NCBI GenBank assembly: GCA_036245525.1
Contig: BTPG01000005.1
Span: 182,704,245 to 182,768,244, forward strand
Origin: Semisulcospira habei
Taxonomy: Eukaryota > Mollusca > Gastropoda > Semisulcospiridae
DNA length: 64,000 bases
Reading direction: 5' to 3'
The notes under the pieces were generated by a model. It was given only the letters and a program-made list of their open reading frames with translations. It was not told the DNA's origin and ran no database searches. The translations under genes were made by a program, and so were the position numbers. Shown here in pieces: positions 1 through 11,024 of the stretch (its first letter is position 1; each line of letters opens with the position of its first letter).

Positions 1-418
1 TTTGTCAAAAAGTGTTCTGCACAAGACATACAGTTCATTTTTGTGAAAAAAAGATTTTCATTGTGTTACAATAAAAATGTCGCTTTTCACAAAAGGGATT
101 TACAATCGTTTGCCTTCAAATGGAAATAGCTAGGCACTAAACAGTACTTACTATAAAACAGCAGACTGTTTTGTACTCGTCTTTTGAAAATATATACATA
201 TTTCTTTTTCTTTGTTGGATAATTATTTCGTTGAATTTACAAGCTTTCCAGTCGCCGTTTTGGTCATATTTTCTGCGGTTGTCTGAATTTCTACTTTTTT
301 AAAATTGTATTTCAATGAGAATTTTGCTATTCGACAAAATTCAGATACTGGACTTTGCGCAATGTTAGTACAGCTTGGAGGCACCCATCTTAGTTCTTCT
401 TGTTGCCACGTGTGCTAG
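1..418 (+). other. Intron upstream of the first visible EAAT exon
   Basis: AT-rich sequence with no reading frame or repeat that I recognise. It ends in a pyrimidine-rich stretch and the acceptor AG at 417-418. An alternative AG at 391-392 would add nine residues ([13 protein letters not shown]) that do not look like the family, so 418 is preferred. Confidence 0.6.
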
Positions 419-584
419 GTCTTCGGGCCGTGGTGTACTACCTTACCACTACGCTGGCTGCTGTGATTCTGGGCATTATACTGGTGGTCAGCATCAAACC
501 AGGGGCGCGCGGAGACCGGCCTACAAATGACGGGACACTGGGCAGGGAGGTGGAGCCGGCTGATACCTTTCTGGACCTCATCAG
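419..584 (+). CDS. EAAT: EAAT glutamate transporter, exon (TM3 region), partial gene
   Basis: This exon starts the visible part of a sodium-coupled glutamate/aspartate transporter of the SLC1 family, a plasma-membrane protein that clears transmitter from synapses. It encodes [12 protein letters not shown] followed by a hydrophobic segment and SIKPG, the TM3 signature of EAATs, and ends in DTFLDLIR. Wording such as VVSIKPG is closest, from memory, to vertebrate SLC1A1 (EAAT3). It starts after two bases of a codon are supplied here (phase 1) and ends phase 2 at the donor GT of 585. The N-terminal cytoplasmic part, TM1 and TM2 (about 100 residues in relatives) must lie upstream of the window. 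Confidence 0.93.
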
Positions 585-880
585 GTGAGTTGTTTATGTT
601 GTTGTTGTTGTTGTTGTTGTTGGAGATGCTGGCGTGTTTTTTTTTGTTTTGGAGGACGTGTTTTGTGTGTGTGTCGGAGGGGGGGGGGAGTGGATGATGT
701 GCGGGGTGGGGGCTGCTGTTGTTGATTGTGGTTGCTTGTTTCTTATTGTTTTGCGTTTTTTTTTTTCTCTTTGGGTTTGGGGGAGGGGATTTAGGGGGAG
801 GGGGTGGCGTGGTGATGGGGACTGGGGTTGCGGTTGTGGGGCGGCAATGACGATAGTGGAAAGGAGAATTATTGTTGGCG

Positions 881-1585
881 TGTCTTGATTGTTGAGTTAT
901 TTGCGTTCATACTCTCTCAGCATCACTTCACTTTGTATGTCCTAACACACGCAAAAATATTCCCTCCAAAGACAGTCTCTGTTATGTCGCATCTTTCCTT
1001 CTGAGTTTCTTTTTATCTTATTTTGGTTATATCATTATGTTTTTTTTTTCTCTGCACTTTGCTGCACATAATCACTCCAGGATATTATGCAGATGACCCG
1101 GGTTCACTGGGGCAGACGCACGCAATGTCTGTGTTGCCATGTGTTCGCGATGTGCCACGTCTCGTTTTGTTTTGACGGGAGGGTCCATTAATGTTTTGTT
1201 TGACAAAGCTTATCTGAGCTCACCGAAAGTTCTCAACCTCATTTTACAAGACGTTCGGTTCCCAATTTAGACTAAAATAGCGGCGACAGCAGCGCAAGTC
1301 ATGAACACGGAGCATGGGGTTCACTCTGGTTGTCTTCCTCCATTCGCCGCAGCTGCAGCGAATAGAGGAAGACCAACCAGTGTGACATAGATTCTCACGA
1401 GCTCCTGCAGAGGAACCGCTTTTGGGTAGTGCCAACCTGATTATATTAGCGCCTACATGCCATTTCTTCCCCCATCCTGCTCCGCTACCTGTAAAAATGT
1501 CTTAGCAGTATAACAGATCCACAATGTAATGAATTTCTGCCCTATACTGACTAGTCTACTACCCCAGTAGCAAGAGCTCTGCGGG
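881..1585. other. Intronic sequence without recognised features
   Basis: No convincing exon, hairpin or repeat is visible here. The small reading frames present carry no recognisable domain. Confidence 0.5.
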
Positions 1586-1655
1586 CTGACGTCGGCCGCA
1601 ATGGGCCCGCGCACAGCCGTGCGCGGACCCACTGCGACCGTCGTCGGCCCGTTGA
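1586..1655. repeat. GC-rich hairpin (type E)
   Basis: Inverted repeat centred on GCGCACAGCCGTGCGC, with arms related to the near-perfect palindrome at 8026-8077. It is imperfect here. Directly followed by an (ATT)n-tailed retroposon. Confidence 0.6.
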
Positions 1656-1662
1656 CCTTTGC

Positions 1663-1702
<40 letters not shown>

Positions 1703-1925
1703 ATGGTATTTATATAGCGCATTTCTCATATATGTATAATATAACTCAATGCGCAGGACATAGCCGCGAACTGAACCCAACAAGCACGCTCACGTGAATC
1801 ACGCGCACTCACTCACACACTGTACACAAACACAGAACATTCACGTTGTGCTACGGGCAAGCTCAAGCGAGCTACTGAAGTTGGTTTTTTGAAATTCAAA
1901 TCGTTTGTATTTGAAATTTGATTAA
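1663..1925 (-). mobile_element. (ATT)n-tailed retroposon, minus orientation
   Basis: Starts with a (TTA)n run at 1663-1700, then TATATAGCGC, a CGCGAACTGAACCCAAC motif and GAGCTACTGAAGTT. The same order is seen at 38325-38654 (minus) and 26186-26485 (plus). It has no coding capacity, so it is a SINE or a LINE 3' end whose source I cannot name. Confidence 0.65.
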
Positions 1926-2018
1926 GTTGGCTGAAAATCATACCAAAGTGGCTTACTGAGTATATAGGCCTACAGACTAAAGACAGTAAATTGATATTTG
2001 TGACAAGCGCTATTTTGT

Positions 2019-2052
2019 ATATCTTTTCTAAGCGTGTTTCTTTCTCTGTTGG
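2019..2052. repeat. Half copy of the 61.4-kb palindrome
   Basis: This 34-bp stretch containing CTAAGCGTGTTTCTTTCT closely matches one arm of the 92-bp palindrome at 61369-61460, so it is probably a relic of the same hairpin family. Confidence 0.6.
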
Positions 2053-2457
2053 GTACTTCTTTTCTTGATATTTTTTATTGTTTTACAACGTAACTCTCGA
2101 CCGCTTTTCGTAAACATTTCTTTGCCTCCCTGTACGAAGGCAGCTTTTTTCGCTGGATGGACGGTTTCTGTTTACCTGTATGTACTGTGTTTATTTAATC
2201 TCTGGTGTATAAAGTACTAATACGTCATGCCGGTGTTGACAGTACTTACGGCCATGCCGCAAACATTGCACGTTGTCAACGTACATTACAGGGGCGGATT
2301 TTGCCATTGTTGAGGGGGTGTGCACTCTTCCCTGAAACCATTAATGCAAAGTGGCGAAGCCACAAGGGCGAGCCTGCGATTTTGTCGCGGGTTCCGAACC
2401 ACACACCACAACCCGCTTTTAGCATTAGGCGACCGTACGACCCATCGCCGGCCAATT

Positions 2458-2702
2458 GGTTGGTTGGTTAGTTCGGGTTTAACGTCCACAGCACCGAGGT
2501 GATCATGGACGGCACTGACGGGCGGGTTATGGGAGAACAGGGAAATCTATTGCCTAAAGAATACGACTTGAACACTGATCAACTCAGGCGCACTCCAACT
2601 GTGCCACTTTGATTTACCAGGACCTTTCAACGGACATGCTATTGAACAAATCCGTTTTTCCCCCCTGGATTGTGAGTCCAGCTACCGGGGCCGAGACGGG
2701 AT
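2458..2702 (-). mobile_element. tRNA-type SINE, truncated, with 13-bp target duplication
   Basis: It is flanked by identical 13-bp copies of TCGCCGGCCAATT at 2445-2457 and 2703-2715. The body (TTTAACGTCCACAGCACCG, then GGCACTGACGGGCGGGTTAT) matches the longer copy at 12967-13281, which carries a tRNA-like head. The tRNA-like part is missing here, so the insertion is 5' truncated. Orientation is minus because the (TTGG)n tail is at the left. Confidence 0.85.
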
Positions 2703-2939
2703 TCGCCGGCCAATTACCCCGGCACACTATTTTATTCTTCGTTATCTGACCTGTCGAGGTAAACGAATGGTGCACACATACTTGTGCAAATGTGAACTAT
2801 ACCGCGTTAGAACTGACTGTGCTATCGCTCCCAGTGCGGAAAGGTTGCTCGGGCCGCGGACCAACTGCAGCCAACGTCGGCTTCCAGCCCTTGCCTCGCG
2901 GCGCTTTGTTCTGATAAATCTATAGCGCTTTAAATCCCG

Positions 2940-3090
2940 GTGCGAAGTGCTGGAGATGGATTGCCCGTGAAAATGCAAGCGCAGTGCCTGATTAGCCTGG
3001 CGTCCGAAGGACGCGCTAAGCTAATCAGGTACTACCATTGAATATCATTCTGTGGGCACTACGCTATATCTGTCATTGCGGATCCATCTC
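2940..3090. repeat. Decayed type-A hairpin MITE
   Basis: A short stem (CTGATTAGC against GCTAATCAG) with the flanking GGAGATGGAT and ATCCATCTCC of the type-A family. It has lost most of its stem. Confidence 0.5.
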
Positions 3091-3141
3091 CCGCGACATG
3101 ATTTTATATATATGAGCTAACTGGATGTGGCACTGATATAG

Positions 3142-3354
3142 TTAACCCATTAAGCCCTGAGACACTACGACAAGATATCGGTGGACCAATATAGTTCAAG
3201 GGTGGTGCCAGAACAGCTTGGCGCCTACAGGCGTCAAGCTGTTCTGGCACCACCCTTGAACTAGCATGGTCGATCTTTCTCCCTCGCTGGAGTGTAGCCT
3301 TCAGAGGACAGCTCATAAATTTGGAAATTACATCGTAAGGGTTCAATGTGTTAA
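3142..3354. mobile_element. TTAA hairpin MITE, type A
   Basis: Bounded by TTAA on both sides, with ends TTAACCCATTAAGCCC and, inverted, TTAACACATTGAACCC. The centre is a long stem: AGTTCAAGGGTGGTGCCAG, a GCTTGGCGCC core and the inverted arm, ending in ATGGTCGAT. No coding capacity. Target TTAA and end sequence suggest a piggyBac-type origin. Confidence 0.8.
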
Positions 3355-3513
3355 AGGTGCGAGTTTTGATAAGCGCGTATTAACATCAGTACACGCTCCA
3401 TGTAAACAGAAAGTTGCGTCACCAATCAATGCAAGAAATATTAAAGCCATTTTATAATCTCTCGGGTCGGTAGCTTGTGTGATATGGCTTAACAACTCTA
3501 TGAATCCCTTTTT

Positions 3514-4705
3514 AAGTCCCTTCTATTTATAGAAGGGACTTTTTAGGACGGGTCGCGGTGGGTCGAATTGAATAGCATGTCCATGATGTCAAAGGCGGGC
3601 AGGCTAAACCTCTAACAATTGAAGTAACAAGATAAAAATTACGTCATGTCTAGTTACGCTAACCTCGCTGCTGAACGTACATTTGGCGCGTATGTATGTA
3701 TGTATGTGCGTATGTATGCATGTATATATACATGTGTGCGTACGTATGTAAACAAAGAATCTCCGATATTTCGAGTCTGTACACACAAGCTTGAAAGCTT
3801 GGCGAAATACTTTAAGTGGGTGACTAAGAGGGCCTCCGGGCATATTGTAATTGAATGTCTCATTGAAGACATAAACAACTGTTTAGAGGAAGTCGGTTGA
3901 CCCAGATTAGAGTCCGTAATTCTTGCGATATTTACTTAAACTTTTGCATATAGCTAGTTTGGAGAAATACATTGGATGAGTACATTAGCCAGCTTTGTAT
4001 CCTTGAACTTCTTTAGTAAAAATTAATTCTTTTCAGAAAAAGAATTAAAACTCTAAAAAAAATCTTTACGTCTAGATAAAGTCAGACAGTGGCGGTGACG
4101 TAAAAGAGGCAACTCCGTCACCATGCAGACACTGACATAAAACTCTAAATATGACGTCACTTTCTCTCTCGCGCGCGGCCCTCTCTCTCTCTCACACGAA
4201 CATGCGCGCACCTCCAGGAGGAATAGATCATCATTCGCCCTCCTGGCGCATGAGGATCTATGCCTCTTGTAGATGTTTGGAGCGCATGCACGCACTAACA
4301 CGCACACACACATCGGCGCGCTTTCAGAAGAGCATGTAGGTGACGCGTTTACTTCGTGTATCATGTAGCTAGGTAATGTCAACCTGCTTTCACACAAATT
4401 ATAGCAAGACTGAAATTGTACCGTAAAGTTTTAGTTTTGTCACCATTTTCTCAAGCTCATGAAGCGAAAGTGAAACTCATATCACGTAAAATATAAATTA
4501 CATAAAAACGAAAACTTACGTCATGACAAATGACGTTTGACAAATCAATGACGCGTATGTCCTGCACCCCTTATAGATCTCATTGACGCATAATTGGCAG
4601 ATCAGCGAGACTTTTTCAATAGGAGATAATTCAACATCAGAATCAGGTCAAAGACAAAAGGTAGAGACCATTGACAGCGAGGACAGCTCTCATATAGAAG
4701 GGACT
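3514..4705 (+). mobile_element. Unclassified 1.2-kb repeat RptA, copy A
   Basis: Starts with a small perfect hairpin (AAGTCCCTTCTAT, TT, then its complement) and ends in ATAGAAGGGACTT, so AAGTCCCTTCTAT is a 13-bp inverted end. Other copies are at 37715-39344 (+), 56285-57546 (-) and 57575-59132 (-), and a fragment lies at 47180-47660. Inside are TACGTCATGTCTAGTTACG, a TATG-rich microsatellite and a nested hairpin of the GAGGCATAGATC type (4205-4285). No long reading frame. It is probably a non-autonomous DNA transposon, class unknown. Confidence 0.7.
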
Positions 4706-4959
4706 TTGTGGGTTATGGTTCATCCCTTCTTGTTCTAAATATGTATAAAAATAAATAGATAGATAGGCATATTTAGGCATAATTCAATTTTTCAAAGAAA
4801 CAATAACATCTTGAACGAGTTGCAAGGCTTAGCATGCTCATGACTTGGGGTATGGCGGTGCAGTTTGCAGGTTTCTGTTTTCGGCGCCTGTGAAAGAATA
4901 GATCTCGCGATAGCTGAGCTCCATGTGCAAAAATAAACGTGTGGCAGATTTTATTTAAT

Positions 4960-6440
4960 ATGCAAAAAGATTGAGTTCAGATACAACTAAAATTACCGTA
5001 CTCTGCCCTTTCGGCCTTAGTTTTTGGTGATAGCTGAAGGTCACATGAAACCATTCATTTTGGCTCACGTGCGAAGCAACAGTGAGACAATGTTCTGGGC
5101 CAGTGGTCGTCCTACCGTCGTCCGCGGTAAAAACTTTAAGGTTTGCATTTTCTCGAAGACTATTCAAGCCACAGTCTTCAAACTTGGCCCAAGGATACTT
5201 TGTGGCAAGACCTTTCTAAATTGGTTGATCCCTCGGAAAGGTCAAGGGTCACAAGAACTCAGAAAATAGGTCCAAAATAGCCATATTTTGACAAAAGATG
5301 TTTTTCTCAAATACTATTCACAACTTCAAAGCCAAACTTGGTGCAAAGATGGTAAGACCTTTCTATGCATACTAATTTGGTTGATCCCTCGGAAAGGTCA
5401 AGGAAATAGGTCCAAAATAACCATATTTGACAAAGGATGTTTTTTTCTCAAATACTATCACAACTTCAAACCCAAACTTGGTACAGAGATACATGATGGT
5501 AAGATCTATTTATGCATACTAATTTGGATGACGCCTCGGAAAGGTCAAGGGTCACAAGAGCTCAGAAAATAGGTCCAAAATAGCCATATTTTGACAAAAT
5601 AAGTTTTTTTTCTCAAATACTATAATAATAATAATAATAATGTAAATTTATATAGCGCTTAACCTCCAAATGAATGTTGCTCTAAGCACTTTACGACATC
5701 AAAAATCACAGAACAAAACGTACAAGGAAGAAAACGGTACAAAAAATGTTACAAAAACTAAAATAACATATCAAAGCTCACACTCACACATACACACACA
5801 CCGTTACAACAACAGATACTGCCAAAGATTGCTAACGCACTGAAAATGCATCTAACTATCAAAACAGATAGGTCTTCAGCAGTGATTTGAAAGCAGAGTT
5901 GGAGCATGTCTGATATGGGCTGGAAGGTCGTTCCAGGTGACTAAACCGAAAAAAGAAAAGGCACGCTGGCCCTGGCTAAACTTCTTTCGCCTATGAACCC
6001 TGAAAATACGATGCTGAACGGAAGGGTCTTGAAGGCGTGTAAATATAAACCTTTTCGGACAAATATGGGGGAGCGGAACCGGTAATAGCATTGTAACAAA
6101 TAACAGAAACCTTGTACACAATTACACTATTCACAGCATCAGAACTAAACGTGGTACATGGATACCTGATGGTAAGACCTATCTATGCATACTAATTTGG
6201 GTGACCCCTCGAAAAGGCCGAGGTCACAAGAGGTCGACAAATGTTTTTTTTTTTTTTTGTTGTTGTTTTATTAAAAAAATAGAATTGTTGTTATTATTAA
6301 CTTTTTGGGGGGCAAACTTTTCAATCAAATTTGGCACACAGGTAGATGATGATAAGACCTTCCTATGTATACTAATTTAGTCGACTCATCGCAAAGATCA
6401 AGGGTCACGGTTTCACAGATGTGTAAAACTGATTAAATTT
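4960..6440 (+). repeat. Degenerate tandem repeat of about 130-190 bp
   Basis: At least five diverged units recur, each with TTCTCAAATACTAT, CAACTTCAAA, AACTTGGT, TAAGACCT and CTCGGAAAGGTCAAGG (about 5130-5270, 5290-5400, 5430-5600, 6130-6240, 6300-6420). The array is interrupted by a LINE fragment. The short reading frames across it are not conserved between units. Confidence 0.75.
5622..6134 (-). mobile_element. LINE 3' fragment inserted into the tandem repeat
   Basis: Read on the minus strand it encodes the C-terminal end of a reverse-transcriptase ORF (FSFFGLVTWNDLPAHIRHA at 5876-6121), then TATATAAATTTACATT and an (ATT)n tail at 5623-5640. It splits a repeat unit between CAAATACTAT and ACTATTCACA, which leaves a short ACTAT duplication. 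5'-truncated insertion of the Jockey/CR1-like type. Confidence 0.8.
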
Positions 6441-6454
6441 TGAGAAAACGTGGA

Positions 6455-6693
6455 TTTACTTATTGTCACACATGTGTGGATCGGTCATACACGTGAGCCA
6501 TAAGGGCGTTGTCTTTTCTTTTTTTTTTGTTTTTTTGTTTAAAACAATATTTCAAGTGACCTTGACAAAATCATCAGTCGGAGTCGCCGAGTTTGTAAAA
6601 TGTATAAATGCATGCTGCAGACTTTGGCTTTGTAACATCTGAAACAGATGATTCGACCGTCATAGTCCAAGTGCGGTGTCTGTTTAGTATATC
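6455..6693. other. Intronic sequence, nothing recognised
   Basis: T-rich and unremarkable. No exon or repeat structure seen. Confidence 0.5.
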
Positions 6694-6757
6694 CCATACA
6701 GCCGCCGTGAGATGGCCTTTGTCGCCTGCTCGGCGTTAAACCCAGCTAACTAACTAG
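6694..6757 (+). mobile_element. SINE 3' tail (GGCGTTAAAC type)
   Basis: Contains CCGCCGTGAGATGGCCTTTG, GCCTGCTCGGCGTTAAAC and a (CTAA)n tail. The same motif recurs inverted at 39735-39795 and 55130-55185. Only the 3' part is present. Confidence 0.6.
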
Positions 6758-6907
6758 CTCACACAGACACAAGAGTCGAGCATTCAGAGTAACGCTTTGT
6801 TTGGAATGTTACAATGGTATCAAAGATGGGAGACTTCATGGGAATATCCACGAGCTTTCTGAAAATGCCAGTGCCAGCTGACGCAGACTACGTTGCTGCA
6901 AGATTCG

Positions 6908-7121
6908 TTATTTCATTCTACCCCCAGACCGAAATCCCCAAATCTGGCCGCTGTCCTCTGAAGACTGCATTGCAGTGCAGGACACATATCGACCATGATA
7001 GTTCAAGGGTGATGCCAGAATAGCTTGGCGCCCATCGGCGCCAAGCTATTATGGCATCACCCTTGAACTATCATGGTCGATTCTTATCTTGTTGTGGTGC
7101 GTCTGGGGTAGAATGAGTTAA
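6908..7121. mobile_element. TTAA hairpin MITE, type A2
   Basis: Right end GGGGTAGAATGAGTTAA is intact. The left end TTATTTCATTCTACCCCC carries a TTAA to TTAT change. The central stem reads ATCGACCATGATAGTTCAAG with its complement around GGCGCC. The ends match the element at 43067-43749. Confidence 0.85.
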
Positions 7122-7271
7122 TTCAAGACCAAAGCAACTCAGTTGTCCCAGGAACATGGATTCAGAGCGGTGTCAGCGAGAGGTCTAGTTCCTGATGCTG
7201 CTGGGGCTCAATAGGGTTTATACGTCTAGCAGTCGCCGCGTGGGGTTCTGATTTTCTCAACATTGAACGGG

Positions 7272-7569
7272 TTAACTCACTCTACCCCAGACACGCCACA
7301 GCAAGATATGGATCGACCATGATAGTCCAAGGGTGATGCCAGAATAGCTTGGCGCCTATGGGCGCCAAGCTATTCCGGCATCACCCTTGAATTATCATGG
7401 TCGATCTAGTTCAAGGGTGATGCCAGAATAGCTTGGCGCCTATGGGCGCCAAGCTATTCTGGCATCACCCTTGAACTATCATGGTCGATCTGTGTCCTGC
7501 ACTGCACTGCAGTCTTCAGAGGACAACGGCCAGATTTGGGGATTTCGGTCTTGGGGTACAATGAGGTAA
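7272..7569. mobile_element. TTAA hairpin MITE, type A2, with duplicated hairpin
   Basis: Left end TTAACTCACTCTACCCCAG. The right end is GTAA where TTAA is expected. Two complete hairpins lie head to tail (about 7310-7402 and 7404-7491), where other copies have one. Confidence 0.85.
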
Positions 7570-7589
7570 TAAAGACTTGTTTTAAAGTT

Positions 7590-8025
7590 GAGAAGAAAAA
7601 AAAAAGTTCATGATAGGCTATTCGCTTAGAAAGGCATCATGTTTAACAGACTCTACCCTTGTGCCAGCATGGTCAGTACATCTCTTTGTATGTGTTCTTA
7701 GTGCATAGTACATTGTAGTAGTTGTGCATGTTTCGTGTACATTAAGTTAGTTTTTGATGTCTTGTTAAAATGATCTTTTTACAATGTATTATAGTAAACA
7801 AAGGACAGTTTGGAAGAAATGTATCTAAATGCATAAAACCTTATCCTAATAAACTTTTCATCATCATCATCATCATCGATAATTAGTCATGCTGAGTTAC
7901 CAGCGATGAAAATGGTTTCCCTACAGCACTGAGGTATACAGAGTGAATGTCGTTTCCACGGTTAGTCAGTAAAGTGTAACGGCCAGCAAAAGAGGTCCCA
8001 AAGAACAAAAGGTCCACGGGCCGTC
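7590..8025. other. Intronic sequence, possible LINE 3' tail
   Basis: 7700-7877 is AT-rich and ends with CCTAATAAACTTTTCATC and an (ATC)n run, the usual appearance of a CR1-like LINE 3' end. No coding part is attached. Confidence 0.45.
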
Positions 8026-8077
8026 GTCGGCATGATCTGGCCCGCGCACGGCCGTGCGCGGGCCAGGTCATGCCGAC
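8026..8077. repeat. 52-bp GC-rich near-perfect palindrome (type E)
   Basis: The arms run from GTCGGCATGA through GCCCGCGCAC to the centre GGCC and back, with one mismatch. Related to the hairpin at 1586-1655. Confidence 0.75.
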
Positions 8078-8389
8078 GTCTGCTCTAGGACCATGCAGTT
8101 TGCTCTGTATATCCTTGAAGACCGCCGAACATACTATAAATGTTACCAGAGAGAAAACTGAACTTTCAGTGACCCCCAACCCTAACTTTCCCGCCACATT
8201 TAGACAAGAGCCGCCGCGGGAACTAAATAATTTGGACATTCACGATGATGAGTTTTGTCCCCTCGGAAAAAGGGAGAGTTGGCCGGGGGTCATTTAGGGG
8301 TCAGTTTTCCGGGTAAAAACAAGAGTGTGTTCGGAGCGCTTAAAGACGAACCCTCAAGTACAACAGTACAAATAGTCCACAGATTTTTA

Positions 8390-8600
8390 TTTTTTCTTAT
8401 TTTATTTTATTTTCTTTCTTAATTTTTTAAAAATTGTATTTATTTATTTTATGTTTATTAATTTTTGTAATTTTATATTTTGTTTGTTTTGTTTGTTGTT
8501 TTGTTTTGTTTTGGGTTTTTTTGTTTGTTGGTTGTTTTGTAGTTGTTTTTTTCAGGGGTTTTTTTTGGGTTTTTTTTGGGGGGGGTTTTTGAGGGGTGAG
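8390..8600. repeat. T-rich low-complexity stretch
   Basis: Runs of TTTTG and TTTA create long open frames on both strands with no protein character. Confidence 0.7.
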
Positions 8601-8669
8601 GACTGTTGCGAATGTCCGCTTGTCATACTCAGATCTAGGCCGGTCCAAGGGCCGGCTGCTGCTGCTCAA

Positions 8670-8783
8670 TTAACCCCAACTCACTACAGCAGGAGATGGT
8701 ACGACCATGATAATTCAAGGGTAGTGCCAAATTAGCTTGGCGCCGCCAGGCGCCAAGCTAATCTCCCACTCCCTTTGAGTTAT

Positions 8784-8840
<57 letters not shown>

Positions 8841-9745
8841 TATTTGTTTCGGCGCCTATACTTTCGATAGAAAAGCTCTTGGAGCCGTACAAATGACATA
8901 ATAACATACACACACCTTGCATCATACAGCACATGCCCTAACATACACACTCACGCAACAAGATATACACGAAACATAACAATAACAAAAAGAACACACC
9001 AACAAAAATGCTCACACACAAAAAGACACGTGTACCATAAAACCAACAACAGACACACCAGACAGCCCTCACCGACAACTAAATGTTGACAAAAAGAAGA
9101 ATTATAACGGTGAATGCACGTTTAAAGGAATAAATGCGTCTTTAAAGACTGCCGGAAACTATTGGCTGATTCGACATATCTGAGGGACTGTAGGAGTTTA
9201 TTCCAAAGAAATGGTCCTTGGTATGAGAAAGACCTTTCTCCAAAAGACTTAGTTCTCACAGTCGGAAAGCGTAATAGTTTAAGGTCTGCTGAGGAACGGA
9301 GCTGTCTTGAAGGTGTGTACAAATGAAGAAGCTCAAAAAGATAGACAGGGCCAGTAGAAGGAGACAGACAATATGACAGATGGACAGAACTTTGTATTGT
9401 AATCTAGATGTGACAGGTAATCAATGGAGTGAACGCAGGATGGGTGTGATGTGGTCTGACTTCTTTGCCTTGACAACAAGCCGTGCTGCTGAGTTCCGCA
9501 CCCTCTGGAGCCGATCCAGAAGGTACTGAGGACAGCCACACAGGAGTGCATTGCCGTAATCGAGTCGGGACAAGACAAAGGAGCAGACCAGTGTTTTAGT
9601 GGCTTCTGGTGTGAGAAGATGCCTGATGGAGCTAATGAGATTCTCATGATTTTCCATCTCCTGCAACTGGTACATAGTCGACAATAGTGGTACATAGTCT
9701 TTTGGTGACACCTCCGAAATGAGGCCTTAGGGTTAAATGGGTTAA
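8670..9745. mobile_element. Type-A TTAA MITE split by a LINE insertion
   Basis: The left half (TTAA at 8670, CACTACAGCAGGAGATGG, stem to about 8778) and the right half (CCATCTCCTGCAACTGGTAC from about 9653, TTAA at 9742-9745) together make one MITE. The intervening sequence is a minus-strand LINE. Confidence 0.75.
8779..9652 (-). mobile_element. LINE reverse-transcriptase C-terminal fragment
   Basis: Minus-strand coding remnants lie at 9421-9711 (SRLDYGNALL, RNSAARLV) and 9122-9322 (FPTVRTKSFGERSFSYQGPF then LWNKL), typical of the thumb and C-terminus of Jockey/CR1-like LINE proteins. A frame change separates the two parts near 9330-9420. The 3' end is an (ATT)n tail at 8786-8838. It is 5' truncated and inactive. 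Confidence 0.85.
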
Positions 9746-10025
9746 CAATGTTTGTGTCCGAATATCTGGCCAGCTTTTGCCACTCGAGTGACGGGGTCAG
9801 GTCTCGGCTACTGTCGACACGGGAAAAGTGAATTATCGCGACTGTGCGACTGACTCTCAAAGTTCCCAGCCATCATGGGTCAGCCTGCAGACCAGCGAGC
9901 TAATCAGGCACTGCCTATGCACTTTCATGGTCAATCCCACTCTAAAGTTGAATATTTAAATCTGTAGCACACAACAGACGGTTCAGTGTTAAAAGTCAGC
10001 CCTTTTTGGTTGAAAGCAAAGGCGC

Positions 10026-10553
10026 TTGTAAGCCCTTGACTGATGGTGACGATACAGCCTGTAAGCCCTTGACTGATGGTGACGATACAGCCTGTAAGCC
10101 CTTGACTGATGGTGTCGATACAGCCTGTAAGCCCCTGACTGATGGTGACGATACAGCCCGTAAGCCCTTGACTGATGGTGACGATACAGCCCGTAAGCCC
10201 TTGACTGATGGTGACGATACAGCCCGTAAGCCCTTGACTGATGGTGACGATACAGCCCGTAAGCCCTTGACTGATGGTGACGATACAGCCCGTAAGCCCT
10301 TGACTGATGGTGACGATACAGCCCGTAAGCCCTTGACTGATGGTGACGATACAGCCCGTAAGCCCTTGACTGATGGTGACGATACAGCCTGTAAGCCCTT
10401 GACTGATGGTGACGATACAGCCTGTAAGCCCTTGACTGATGGTGACGATACAGCCTGTAAGCCCTTGACTGATGGTGACGATACAGCCTGTAAGCCCTTG
10501 ACTGATGGTGACGATACAGCCTGTAAGCCCTTGACTGATGGTGACGATACAGC
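10026..10553. repeat. 33-bp minisatellite, 16 copies
   Basis: Sixteen head-to-tail 33-bp units. Because 33 is a multiple of three, one frame stays open (10006-10587) and would read KPLTDGDDTA repeatedly. Units fall into blocks: four with TGT (Cys), seven with CGT (Arg), then five with TGT. I see no start context, splice sites or non-repeat coding sequence, so I call it non-coding satellite DNA. Confidence 0.9.
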
Positions 10554-10737
10554 CTGGCGGAAGAGACGCGTAGTTACACGTCTTTAGCGTCGAGAGGTAT
10601 TATCACCAGCAGTCAAAGGGTTACAGGCACTCGTTGCACGCGGATGTTCGTTTTGGACCGAGACAAAACTTAACAAAATGTACAATGGCACAAAGTTAAT
10701 TGATTTTTTGGTGTTCAGTCGTGTGAGTGACCTATGC

Positions 10738-11024
10738 ATGGCCGGATCCAGGGGTGGGTGGTGGGTGGGGGGTGGGGCGGTTGCTTTGGTACTACAGCCA
10801 CCCCCACCCCCCACCCCCCCACTCGGCTGGCATCAAACTATATATGTGTTTAAAATTGAGTTGTAACGCTTGTGTTTCAGTACCGTACGTAACACCAGTT
10901 AGGGACTTTCAAAAATGTCAGAAGAACAGTTTCGGATGTGGTGTTTGGGTATATACTACAACCTGGCAATAGAAAAAAATAAAAAGTTGAGCACTCCCCT
11001 TGAAAACTGATTGATCCGGCGCTG
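10738..11024. mobile_element. hAT-like MITE
   Basis: Ends are GGCCGGATCCAGGGG on the left and, inverted at the right, CAGCGCCGGATCAAT. Similar CAGGGGCGGATC ends are common in animal hAT-type MITEs. The inside is C/G-rich and has no transposase. A relative lies at 40825-41143. Confidence 0.55.

Noticed and set aside
391..418. Alternative, upstream start of the first EAAT exon
   Set aside because: The added residues do not fit the family, and the sequence looks like a pyrimidine tract leading to the AG at 417-418.
634..888. 84-codon frame after the first exon
   Set aside because: G/T-rich low-complexity intron sequence.
2205..2502. Small frames on both strands near the SINE
   Set aside because: They lie across a SINE and its target site, with no domain.
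10006..10587. 193-codon open frame of 11-residue repeats
   Set aside because: It consists of a 33-bp minisatellite whose length keeps a frame open by arithmetic; no unique coding sequence, splice site or domain.
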